Part shown: piece after piece, positions 7,981 to 15,208 of the stretch | Position numbering within the stretch: the stretch's first letter is position 1 | Layout of the letters: each line of letters opens with the position of its first letter | From: Streptomyces sp. SID486 | GTDB lineage: Bacteria; Actinomycetota; Actinomycetes; Streptomycetales; Streptomycetaceae | DNA: 38,148 nucleotides | Assembly: GCF_009865385.1 (NCBI RefSeq) | Contig: NZ_WWJT01000474.1 | Span: 1-38,148 of the forward strand | Reading direction: 5' to 3' | Position numbers and translations under genes: made by a program | The notes under the pieces: generated by a model | What the model saw: the letters and a program-made list of their open reading frames with translations, nothing else | Told to the model about the DNA's origin: nothing | Databases searched by the model: none

Positions 7981-9126
7981 TCAGTCCAGGCCCTTGTTGC
8001 GGCGCAGCAGCCACAGGAAGAAGGGGGCGCCCAGCAGAGCGGTGAGGATGCCCAGTGGAAGCTCGTTGGGGCGGTCGAGGGTGCGGGAGAGCAGATCGAC
8101 CAGGACCAGGTAGAGCGCGCCGAGCAGGGCGGTGAGCGGCAGCAGCCGGCGGTGGTCGGCGCCGAGGGTGAGGCGCACCAGGTGGGGGACCATCAGGCCG
8201 ACGAACCCGATGCTGCCGGCCACGGCGATGACGGTCCCGGTCAGCAGCGCGCTGAGCACCAGCAGCACCGCGCGCAGCCGGTCGACGTCGACACCGAGCG
8301 CGGTGGCGGAGTCGTCCCCGGCCAGCAGGACGTTGAGCCGTCGGCCGAAGAGGGTGAGGAGGAGGGTGCCGGCCAGCACCACCACCGCGACGGTGGGCAG
8401 CAGGCTCCACTGGGCGCCCGCGACACTGCCCAGCATCCAGAACATCACCGTGCGCAGCTCGGTCGGCGTCGCCTGCAACTGGACGTAGCTCGTCGCCGAG
8501 AGGAAGACGTAGCCGACCGCGACCCCGGCGAGGACCAGCCGGGTCGGGGCCATCCGGCCGCGTCGCCGGCCGAGCGCGAACACGAGCGCGCCCGCCGCCA
8601 CGGCGCCGAGGAAGGCCGCCGCCGACACCCCGAGCCCGGCGAAGGACGCGCCCGCGCCGAGGGTGATCACCAGTACCGCGCCGAGCGTGGCGCCGTAGGA
8701 GAAGCCGAGGACGATGGGGTCGGCGAGCGGATTGGCCACCACGGTCTGCAGCACCGCTCCCGACACGGCCAGGCCCGCGCCGGCCAGGGCCGCCAGCACC
8801 ACTCGGGGCGTGCGGAAGTCCCACACGATCTGGTCGGTGGCGAGGTCGCCGGAGGCGCCGTGGCCGGTGACGTGGTGCCAGACGATGCCCCACACGTCGC
8901 CCAGCGGGACGGTGACCGATCCGATGCTGATCGCCACGGTCATGGCGGCGATCAGCGCGACGGGCAGGACGGTCGCGGCCAAGGCGAACCGCAGGCTGGT
9001 CGGCCCGGTCAGAAAGCGTCGGGGTGCAGCGTCTTCGCGATCTTCTCGACCGCCAGGTCGTTGCTGGGGCCGAGGTACATCGAGTCGGACAGGACCACGT
9101 ACGTGTTCTTCTCTGCGGCCGGCCAC
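7981..9126 (-). CDS. ABC importer permease, FecCD/BtuC type
   Basis: Up to 381 residues with nine or ten membrane helices and FecCD landmarks: ANPLADPIVLGFSYGA, then GFVGLMVPHLVRL and the C-terminal NELPLGILTALLGAPFF. The start is unclear. GTG 9126 has a good AAGGAG 8 nt upstream but lies 118 bp inside the lipoprotein gene, and its first 37 residues are charged, Pro-rich and unlike the family. A natural N-terminus would be near residue 38. The only downstream options are a CTG at 9012, overlapping the lipoprotein stop as CTGA, and a TTG at 8982. I report the longest version. It acts with 7192-7977 and 9009-10046. Confidence 0.88.
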   Translation of the reverse strand: MAGRREEHVRGPVRLDVPRPQQRPGGREDREDAAPRRFLTGPTSLRFALAATVLPVALIAAMTVAISIGSVTVPLGDVWGIVWHHVTGHGASGDLATDQIVWDFRTPRVVLAALAGAGLAVSGAVLQTVVANPLADPIVLGFSYGATLGAVLVITLGAGASFAGLGVSAAAFLGAVAAGALVFALGRRRGRMAPTRLVLAGVAVGYVFLSATSYVQLQATPTELRTVMFWMLGSVAGAQWSLLPTVAVVVLAGTLLLTLFGRRLNVLLAGDDSATALGVDVDRLRAVLLVLSALLTGTVIAVAGSIGFVGLMVPHLVRLTLGADHRRLLPLTALLGALYLVLVDLLSRTLDRPNELPLGILTALLGAPFFLWLLRRNKGLD

Positions 9127-10046
9127 TGGGGGAACTCCTTCAGCAGTTTCTCGGCGTAGGCCGCGGGGTCGGGGTCGTCGTAGCCGATGACGACGAGCGC
9201 GTCGACATCGGTGGCGGCCACCTTCTCCTTGCTCAGGTCGGCGAAGGAGGTCTCGGCGGCCGACTCGAAGGCGTTGGTGCCGCCGGCCTTGGCGAGGATG
9301 TCGTTGTAGATGCCGTGGGCGACGACGGAGCTGAAGGCGTTGCCGCCCATGGACATGTTGGAGAAGACCACCATCACCTTGGGTGGCTTCTCGCCCCTGA
9401 CCTTGGCGGAGACCTCGCGGATGTGCTTCTCGGACGCGGCGATCAGCTTCTCCGCGCGGTCGGAGACGTGGAAGATCCTTCCCATGTCCCGCAGCAGCGT
9501 GTAGCTGTCGGCGACGGTCATCTTCGAGGTGTCCTGTCCGCAGCCCTGCGGGGAGACGTACGTGTCGGCCGCCACCTGCCGCAGCTGGTCACGGGTGGCG
9601 AAGCCGTTCTTCTCGTCGAAGCCGTACGACGTCGTGGACAGCACCAGGTCCGGGCGCAGGCCGAGCATGGCCTCGCGGGGGATGTCGTAGGCGTCGTTGA
9701 GTCTGATGCCGCCGGTGGGCAGTGCCTTGATGGCCTCGGCCCGGCCGGGGACCTCGCTCATGCCGTACGACTGCTGGTTGGCCACGATCGTGTCGCCGAG
9801 GCCGAGGGCGAGGAGCGTGGAGACCTCCGCGACCGAGGCGCCGTTCATCACGACCACGCGGCTGGGTGCCTTCTCGAAGGTCTCGGTCCGGCCGCAGTTG
9901 TCGAGGGTGACCGGGTATCCGCTCCTCGAGGCGGCCTCGGTCCGTCCGCCGCTGCGGTTCTCGTCCTTCGAGGAGTCGGCACAGGCCGCCGTGAGCAGGC
10001 AGAGGGCCGCGGCCAGGGCTGTGGCGACCGGCCGTTGACGGGACAT
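9009..10046 (-). CDS. Substrate-binding lipoprotein of a FecB-type importer
   Basis: 345 residues. The ATG at 10046 has AAGGAG 6 nt upstream. The signal peptide ends in a lipobox LLTAAC with the lipidated Cys at residue 22. The mature part follows the PBP-II-metallophore fold: FEKAPSRVVVMNGASVAEV near the N-terminal lobe, NDAYDIPREAMLGLRPDLVL for the LxPDLV signature, a long linker helix and a second lobe. It should capture the ligand outside the membrane for the permease (7981-9126). It lies 106 bp after the NRPS gene on the same strand, with its own candidate promoter in that gap. The role in metallophore re-uptake is inferred from position. Confidence 0.93.
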   Translation of the reverse strand: MSRQRPVATALAAALCLLTAACADSSKDENRSGGRTEAASRSGYPVTLDNCGRTETFEKAPSRVVVMNGASVAEVSTLLALGLGDTIVANQQSYGMSEVPGRAEAIKALPTGGIRLNDAYDIPREAMLGLRPDLVLSTTSYGFDEKNGFATRDQLRQVAADTYVSPQGCGQDTSKMTVADSYTLLRDMGRIFHVSDRAEKLIAASEKHIREVSAKVRGEKPPKVMVVFSNMSMGGNAFSSVVAHGIYNDILAKAGGTNAFESAAETSFADLSKEKVAATDVDALVVIGYDDPDPAAYAEKLLKEFPQWPAAEKNTYVVLSDSMYLGPSNDLAVEKIAKTLHPDAF

Positions 10047-10077
10047 GCTGGCTCCTTGCGTGCGTGCGGGGCTCGGG

Positions 10078-10111
10078 GGTGTCGCGTTCCACTCGGTGGT
10101 GTCGCGTTCCA
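10078..10111 (-). promoter_or_regulatory. 14-bp direct repeat upstream of the lipoprotein gene
   Basis: The coding strand carries TGGAACGCGACACC twice, at 10098-10111 and 10078-10091. The repeats are exact and 20 bp apart, so they fall on the same DNA face. They lie just downstream of the candidate ECF promoter and 32-65 bp before the start codon, a position that suits a repressor or activator site. The protein that would bind is unknown. Confidence 0.45.
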
Positions 10112-10141
10112 GTAGTCGTGGCGCCGTGGCCTCGGGTTCCC
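10110..10141 (-). promoter_or_regulatory. Candidate ECF-sigma promoter for the importer genes
   Basis: Read leftward: GGGAAC (10141-10136), 17-bp spacer, CGACTACTG (10118-10110). The same elements with the same spacing occur at 21966-21997 and, with two changes, at 27431-27462. GGAAC is the usual -35 core of ECF sigma factors. The motif lies wholly in the 106-bp gap after the NRPS gene, 64 bp from the start codon at 10046. Confidence 0.6.
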
Positions 10142-10152
10142 GGCGGGACCGA

Positions 10153-13100
10153 CTATTTCGCGGGAGGCGCCGGACGAGGCTCTCCCCGGGCCGGTGCGGG
10201 CAGGTCCCCCGTGGCCACGCACCGGTCGAGGTACCGGAACACGAGGTCCCGGCCGACCGGCGGGCAGCTGATGCCGCTGCCGCGCAGCCCGGTGCGGACG
10301 TTGTCGGTGTGGACATGCCCGAGGCGCAGGTCGGGGGCGTCGCTCCCGCTCGTCGTGTGCGAGTCGAAGAAGGCGAGCGTGGTGGCGGCGGCCCCGGCCG
10401 TGCGGGGCAGCGCGTCGCGCCATTCGGGCAGCGGCAGTCGGCGCAGCGGGTAGCCGTACTCCTCGACCCAGTCGTAGAGGTCGCTCAGCCGCGTGCGTGG
10501 TACGGCCGCGTGGTGGAACACGGGGCCGGTGGCATGGAGGCCGAGGTGCACCACGGCCTTGGCGACGTAGTCCACCGGTGTCCAGATCTCGTCCTCGAAG
10601 AGTTCCGGGACGATCCCCGCCGGGATGCCCGCGCGCAGCACGCTCCACAGGAAGTCGTGCGCGTTGACGTATCCGGTACCGGGCGGTCCGACCACCCGGC
10701 CCAGGCGGTGCACGCTGACCGGCAGTCCGCGCTCGGCGGCCTGTTCCAGGAGGCGTTCGGAGGCCCACTTCGACTGCTGGTAGCCGTACCGCAGACCGGC
10801 GTGGGGCGGCAGGAAGGCTTCCGGTACCTCCGGCCGGTGGCTCGCGGGCGGAGCCACCGAGAGCGTGGAGACGTAGTGGAGGGGAACGGCGCGTGCCGCG
10901 GCCAGGCGCAGCAGCTGCCGGGTGGACTCGGTGTTCGCCGCACGCAGGGTGCCGTACTCGCGCAGGATGCTGACCGTCGCCGCGTTGTGGAAGAACGCGT
11001 CGCAGGTGTCGGCGAGTTCGCCGAGGACGTCCGGCCTCAGGCCGAGGCCGGGGCGGGCGAGGTCGCAGGGGACGGCGGTGACGCGCCGGCGCACCGCCTG
11101 CGGGAGTGCGAGGTCGTGGTGTTCCAGGGCCCGGTCGAGGCGGCGTTCGGCCTCGCCGGTGGTGCCCGCGCGAACGGCGCAGACGATCTCGGCTGCCGTG
11201 GCCGTGAGGAGTTCCGCCAGCAGGTGCGCGCCGACGAAGCCGGTGGCTCCGGTCAGCAGGATGCGCCGGGGAACGGCCGGGCCGCGCCGCGTGCCCGGAC
11301 GGACGTCCGGATCGAGGACGGCGTCGTCCAGCAGGGGCGCCGGGAGACCGGCCGGGGTGGTTGACCGGCCGTCGGGCAGGGGCGCCGGGAGACTGGCCGG
11401 GGCGGTTGGCCGGCCGTCGAGCAGGGGCGCCGGTAGACCGGCCGTTGGGGTGGTTGACCGGTCGTCGAGCAGGGGTACCGGGAGACCGGCCGGGGTGAGC
11501 GGCCGGTCGTCGAGGAAGCGGGCGAGTTCGGCCGGGGTGGGGTACTGGAAGAGCCAGGCGACCCGGATGTCGCGGTCGAGTTCGATGCCGATCCGGTTGG
11601 CGACCTGGATGGCCTGGAGGGAGTGTGCGCCCAGGTCGAAGACGTCGTCGGCGGCGGTGACGGCGGCGTTTCCCAGGGAGCGCTGCCAGATGCCGACGAT
11701 GCGCTCCAGCGGGCTGCCGGCGGTGGGGGCCTCGGGGTGCACGGGTGTGCGCAGCGCCTGCCGGTCGATCTTGCCGGATCCCGTGCGGGGCAGGTGGTCG
11801 TGGAGTTCGACGGCGGAGGGGATCATCGCCGCCGGCAGCCTCGTGCGCAGGTGAGCCCGCACCTCGGCGGCGGAGGGGGCCGGTGACCCGGCGACCAGGT
11901 GGGCCACCAGGCTTCGGCTGCCGTCGGGCAGGGTCTGTCCGACGACCGCGGCCGCGACGACGCGCGGGTGGGTCAGCAGGGCGTTCTCGACCTCGGCGGG
12001 ATGCACCCGGTGCCCACTGATCTTGAACTCGTCGTCCGCCCGGCCGCGGAAGCGCAGTCGCCCGTCCTCGCCGACGTGCACCAGGTCACCCGTGCGGTAG
12101 GCGCGAGGTCCTCCGGGCAGTGCGGCGAGGGAGGCGAACCGGGCGTCCTCCGCGGGCCCGGCGCCTCGGTAGCCGAGGGCCAGGTTGTCGCCGAGGAGAT
12201 ACAGCTCCCCGGCGACGACGGCGGCCCGGGTGCCGGGCAGCGGCAGTCCGATGGGTACGTCGCCGGGGGCGAGCGCGGGATCGTGCAGGTCGGCGACCGT
12301 GGCGACCACCGTCGCCTCGGTCGGGCCGTACGTGTTGAACAGCGCGACCGACGTGCCGACGGCCTTGCGCCAGCGCTCCGCCCGTTCGGGCAGCGCCGGC
12401 TCACCGCCGATGACGACGGCGCGTACCCCCGCGGGCAGGACGGCTGTGCCGGTCGAGAGGGTGCAGGCCAGTTCGTGCCAGTAGGCGGTGGGCAGGTCCA
12501 GGACACTGATGTCGAGGCGTGCGCAGTCGGCCAGGAACCGCGGGACCGACTGCGTCATCTCGTCGGTCCGGATGACGAGGGTGGCGCCCGCGCACAGGGT
12601 GAGAAACAGTTCCTCCACGCTGGCGTCGAAGTGCAGCGGCGCGAACTGCAGCACCCGGTCCTCGCGGCGCAGGCCGTAGCGCCGGGTGGCACCCGCCACG
12701 AAGTGCGCGAGGGCGCCGTGGCCGATCTCGACGCCTTTGGGGCGACCGGTGGAGCCGGAGGTGTGGATGACGTAGGCGGGGTCGTGCGGTGCCGGCCATG
12801 GCGGGACCGGCCGTGGCGGGGCCGGGCCCCGGGCGGGCGCGGGTTCCGGTTCGTCGGCAGCGAGGACGGGCGTACCCGCGAAGGTGCCCGCACCGGCGCG
12901 GGTGGTGATGACCAGTGCGGGTGCGGCCTCGCTCATCAGCAGCGCGGTCCGCTCGGCCGGGGCGGCCGGGTCGACGGGGCAGTAGGCCGCGCCCGACAGC
13001 AGCACGCCGAGGATCGCGGTGACGGCCTCGGTGCCCCGGGGCAGTGCCACGGCCACCAGGTCGCCCCGGCCGACGCCCCGGGAGGCCAGACGGCGGGCCG

Positions 13101-14850
13101 TGCCGCGGGCGCGGCGGAAGAGCCGGGCGTAGGTGAGGCGTTGCCCCGCGTGCTCCACGGCGACGGCCGTGCCGCGCCGGGCGGCGTGGTCGGCGATGAG
13201 ACTCAGGACGGGGCGGGCGGGAGCGGGCAGCGGACCACCGTCCAGAACCGTCACGGCGGCCGGTGGATCGGGATGGTGGCGGCCCGGGCTCACGGCAGGG
13301 TCGGGCGCCGGGTGCGGGGCGCTGCGGGGGGCGGGGCTCACCGGACGGTCCAGGGCCGGGCGCGGGGAGCCGTCGAGGACGGGACCCACCGAACGGTACG
13401 GGGCCGGGCGCGGGGAGCCGTCAGGAGCGGGACCCACCGAACGGTACGGGGCCGGGCGCGGGGAGCCGTCGAGGACGGGACTCACCGGATGGGCCCGGGC
13501 CGGGTGCTGGGCACCGTCGAGGACGGGGCTCACCGGACGGTGCGGGGCCGGGCCGAGGGGGGTGTCGGGGGTCGTCATCGCCTCGTCGAGCAGGGCGAGC
13601 AGGCCCTCTTGGAAGACGGCGACGTCCGTCTCCCCGTACAGGCCGGGGTTGGCGTCCACCGCGATGCGCAGGCCGGTGCCGTCGAAGCGGTCGTACACGT
13701 TGACCGCGAGGTCGTCCACGGGGCCCGCGGACACGTTGTGGACGGTGCTGGCGTGCCCGGCGAACCGCAGGTCGTACGCGAACGGCATGATGTTGACGCC
13801 GGGTCCGGAGAGCCGGCGTCCGCCGCCCACCAGCCTCAGGTCGCGACGCAGTTGCTCGTAGCGGTAGCGCTGGTGCGGCAGGCCGGCGCGCAGTTCGCGG
13901 GAGACGCGGCCGGCGAGGTCGCGCGGGCTGTCGCCCGCGCGGACGGCCACACGCAACGGCAGGATGTTGCGGACCATGGCCGGTACGCGCAGCGACACGG
14001 AACCGAGGCGGCCCATCGCCGGCAGGCTCAGGACGATCTCGGGCGCTCTGGTGACGCGGTGCAGCTGGGCCACGGTCGCCGCGAGCAGGACCTCGGACCA
14101 GGTCACCGACAGCTCACGGGCCACCGCGCGCAGGGCGTCGGCCCGGGCCGCGTCCAGGTCGGTGACGCGGCGGAGGAAGGTGCGGGAGGGCAGCGCGGAG
14201 CGGCCCGCCGGGGTGGCCACCGGGGGCCGGTCCGCGAAGCGGTCGCTCCAGTAGGCGCGGTCCTCGGCGTGACGGGCGGATGCCCGGTAGGCGGCCTCCT
14301 CCGCGCGCACGGCCTCCAGGGATCCGAAGCCGCTGCCGGGGACGGGTGCCCCCGCCATGAGGGCCGTGTAGACCTGGGCCACCCGGCGGGCCACCAGGGA
14401 GAGGCCGAAGCCGTCGAGGGCGATGTGGTGGACGCGGTGGTACCAGAGGTACCGGTCGCCCGCCGTCCTCAGCAGGGCGTGCCCGAAGACGGGGTCGCGG
14501 GTGAGGTCCACCGCACGGGCCAGGTCGGCGGCCATCCAGGCGAGGGCGGCGGCGTGCGGGTCCGGCTCGCCGGTGAGGTCGGCCGTGTACAACTGCCATG
14601 CCGGGCAAGGCTTTTCGACCTCCCAGGGCCGGCCTTCGCCGTCCACGGCGTACACGACGTTGAGGGCCTCGGTCTCGGCGACCACGTGACGGAGCGCGGC
14701 GCCGAAGGTTCCGGCGTCCACCGGGCCTTCGACGCGTACGTACTCGGCCGTGTTGTAGGCGGGGCTGCCGGGGTCGAGTTGCTGGCCGGTCCAGATGCCT
14801 TCCTGGGCGGCCAGCAGCCGGTGGCGGCGCACGGGCTCAGGTGTCGGCAC
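10153..14850 (-). CDS. scoA: Isonitrile lipopeptide NRPS, C-A-T-R (ScoA/MmaA/Nrp type)
   Basis: 1565-residue single-module NRPS. Condensation domain: residues 1 to about 425, with HHIALDG near 140. Adenylation domain: about 530-1030, with TSGSTGRPKG near 697. Carrier domain: LGAHSLQ near 1073. NAD(P)-dependent thioester reductase: GATGFVGAHLL near 1200, YGYQQSK near 1358. My by-eye specificity code is D-A-E-D-V-G-T-V-V-K; acidic residues at the third and fourth positions suit a basic amino acid such as lysine. In characterised INLP clusters this enzyme acylates both lysine amines with an isonitrile acyl chain and releases the product reductively. Start is GTG with GGGGAGG 8 nt upstream, overlapping the ACP gene by 14 bp. 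Both inter-domain linkers hold tandem repeats. Confidence 0.95.
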   Translation of the reverse strand: MPTPEPVRRHRLLAAQEGIWTGQQLDPGSPAYNTAEYVRVEGPVDAGTFGAALRHVVAETEALNVVYAVDGEGRPWEVEKPCPAWQLYTADLTGEPDPHAAALAWMAADLARAVDLTRDPVFGHALLRTAGDRYLWYHRVHHIALDGFGLSLVARRVAQVYTALMAGAPVPGSGFGSLEAVRAEEAAYRASARHAEDRAYWSDRFADRPPVATPAGRSALPSRTFLRRVTDLDAARADALRAVARELSVTWSEVLLAATVAQLHRVTRAPEIVLSLPAMGRLGSVSLRVPAMVRNILPLRVAVRAGDSPRDLAGRVSRELRAGLPHQRYRYEQLRRDLRLVGGGRRLSGPGVNIMPFAYDLRFAGHASTVHNVSAGPVDDLAVNVYDRFDGTGLRIAVDANPGLYGETDVAVFQEGLLALLDEAMTTPDTPLGPAPHRPVSPVLDGAQHPARAHPVSPVLDGSPRPAPYRSVGPAPDGSPRPAPYRSVGPVLDGSPRPALDRPVSPAPRSAPHPAPDPAVSPGRHHPDPPAAVTVLDGGPLPAPARPVLSLIADHAARRGTAVAVEHAGQRLTYARLFRRARGTARRLASRGVGRGDLVAVALPRGTEAVTAILGVLLSGAAYCPVDPAAPAERTALLMSEAAPALVITTRAGAGTFAGTPVLAADEPEPAPARGPAPPRPVPPWPAPHDPAYVIHTSGSTGRPKGVEIGHGALAHFVAGATRRYGLRREDRVLQFAPLHFDASVEELFLTLCAGATLVIRTDEMTQSVPRFLADCARLDISVLDLPTAYWHELACTLSTGTAVLPAGVRAVVIGGEPALPERAERWRKAVGTSVALFNTYGPTEATVVATVADLHDPALAPGDVPIGLPLPGTRAAVVAGELYLLGDNLALGYRGAGPAEDARFASLAALPGGPRAYRTGDLVHVGEDGRLRFRGRADDEFKISGHRVHPAEVENALLTHPRVVAAAVVGQTLPDGSRSLVAHLVAGSPAPSAAEVRAHLRTRLPAAMIPSAVELHDHLPRTGSGKIDRQALRTPVHPEAPTAGSPLERIVGIWQRSLGNAAVTAADDVFDLGAHSLQAIQVANRIGIELDRDIRVAWLFQYPTPAELARFLDDRPLTPAGLPVPLLDDRSTTPTAGLPAPLLDGRPTAPASLPAPLPDGRSTTPAGLPAPLLDDAVLDPDVRPGTRRGPAVPRRILLTGATGFVGAHLLAELLTATAAEIVCAVRAGTTGEAERRLDRALEHHDLALPQAVRRRVTAVPCDLARPGLGLRPDVLGELADTCDAFFHNAATVSILREYGTLRAANTESTRQLLRLAAARAVPLHYVSTLSVAPPASHRPEVPEAFLPPHAGLRYGYQQSKWASERLLEQAAERGLPVSVHRLGRVVGPPGTGYVNAHDFLWSVLRAGIPAGIVPELFEDEIWTPVDYVAKAVVHLGLHATGPVFHHAAVPRTRLSDLYDWVEEYGYPLRRLPLPEWRDALPRTAGAAATTLAFFDSHTTSGSDAPDLRLGHVHTDNVRTGLRGSGISCPPVGRDLVFRYLDRCVATGDLPAPARGEPRPAPPAK
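11332..11514 (-). repeat. Four 45-48 bp repeats in the T-R linker of the NRPS
   Basis: Units start at 11332, 11377, 11422 and 11470; one is 48 bp, the rest 45. They encode copies of roughly LDDRSTTPAGLPAPL between the carrier domain and the reductase domain. All length changes are multiples of three, so the frame is kept. Confidence 0.85.
13316..13555 (-). repeat. Five 48-bp repeats in the C-A linker of the NRPS
   Basis: Units of exactly 48 bp (13316, 13364, 13412, 13460, 13508) encode 16-residue Pro-rich copies such as SPRPAPYRSVGPVLDG. The central copies are almost identical, which suggests recent duplication. The flanks degrade into Pro/His-rich sequence. Confidence 0.88.
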
Positions 14851-15094
14851 GTGCCGTACCTCCCCGCCGTTCGTCCAGCAGCCGCCACCACTGGGCGAAG
14901 GAGGTGCGTTCGGCGAGGTCCACGAAGCTGACGTCCGCGCCCGCGGCCTGCCAGCGTTCGAGCAGGGTGACGATGCGCAGCGAGTCGAGTCCCGCGCTCA
15001 ACGGGCTTTCCTCCAGGTCGACTTCTTCGGGCCGCAGATACAGGAACTCCGCGAGGTCGGCGCGGAAGCTTTCGGGGGTGAGGGGTTCAGGCAT
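14837..15094 (-). CDS. scoB: Acyl carrier protein of the isonitrile pathway (ScoB type)
   Basis: 85 residues, beginning MPEPLTPESFRADLAEFL. The phosphopantetheine site is GLDSLR with Ser38. It should carry the isonitrile acyl group activated by the ligase (15209-16741) and present it to the condensation domain of the NRPS, whose start overlaps this gene. The ATG at 15094 is chosen because the domain begins there; the sequence upstream is a noncoding tandem repeat. The ribosome site (AGAGAG) is weak, so expression may depend on the upstream cistron. Confidence 0.92.
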   Translation of the reverse strand: MPEPLTPESFRADLAEFLYLRPEEVDLEESPLSAGLDSLRIVTLLERWQAAGADVSFVDLAERTSFAQWWRLLDERRGGTARADT

Positions 15095-15109
15095 GGGTTC
15101 TCTCTGTTT

Positions 15110-15201
15110 CGGTGTTCCCGCACGGCCAGTGCCGGTGTACCCGCACGGCCTGTGCCGGTGTACCCGCACGGCGTGTGTCGGTGTTCCCGCACGGCGTCGT
15201 C
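15110..15201 (-). repeat. Four 23-bp tandem repeats between scoC and scoB
   Basis: CGGTGT(T/A)CCCGCACGGC units start at 15110, 15133, 15156 and 15179, with 4-6 variable bases closing each. They fill nearly all of the 114-bp gap between the ligase and ACP genes. The other core gaps are about 20 bp or overlaps, so this insertion is unusual. Each unit can form a weak stem in the mRNA. Confidence 0.9.
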
Positions 15202-15208
15202 GGCGGCG

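Noticed and set aside
7252..9159. Plus-strand open frame of 635 codons opposite the importer genes
   Set aside because: Antisense to ATPase and permease genes with intact motifs; the frame itself is repetitive Gln/Gly/Val/Asp.
11899..14931. Plus-strand open frame of 1010 codons across the NRPS gene
   Set aside because: Shadow of the NRPS reading frame; low-complexity Gly/Arg/Val/Asp composition, and the minus-strand frame has clear C, A and T domains.
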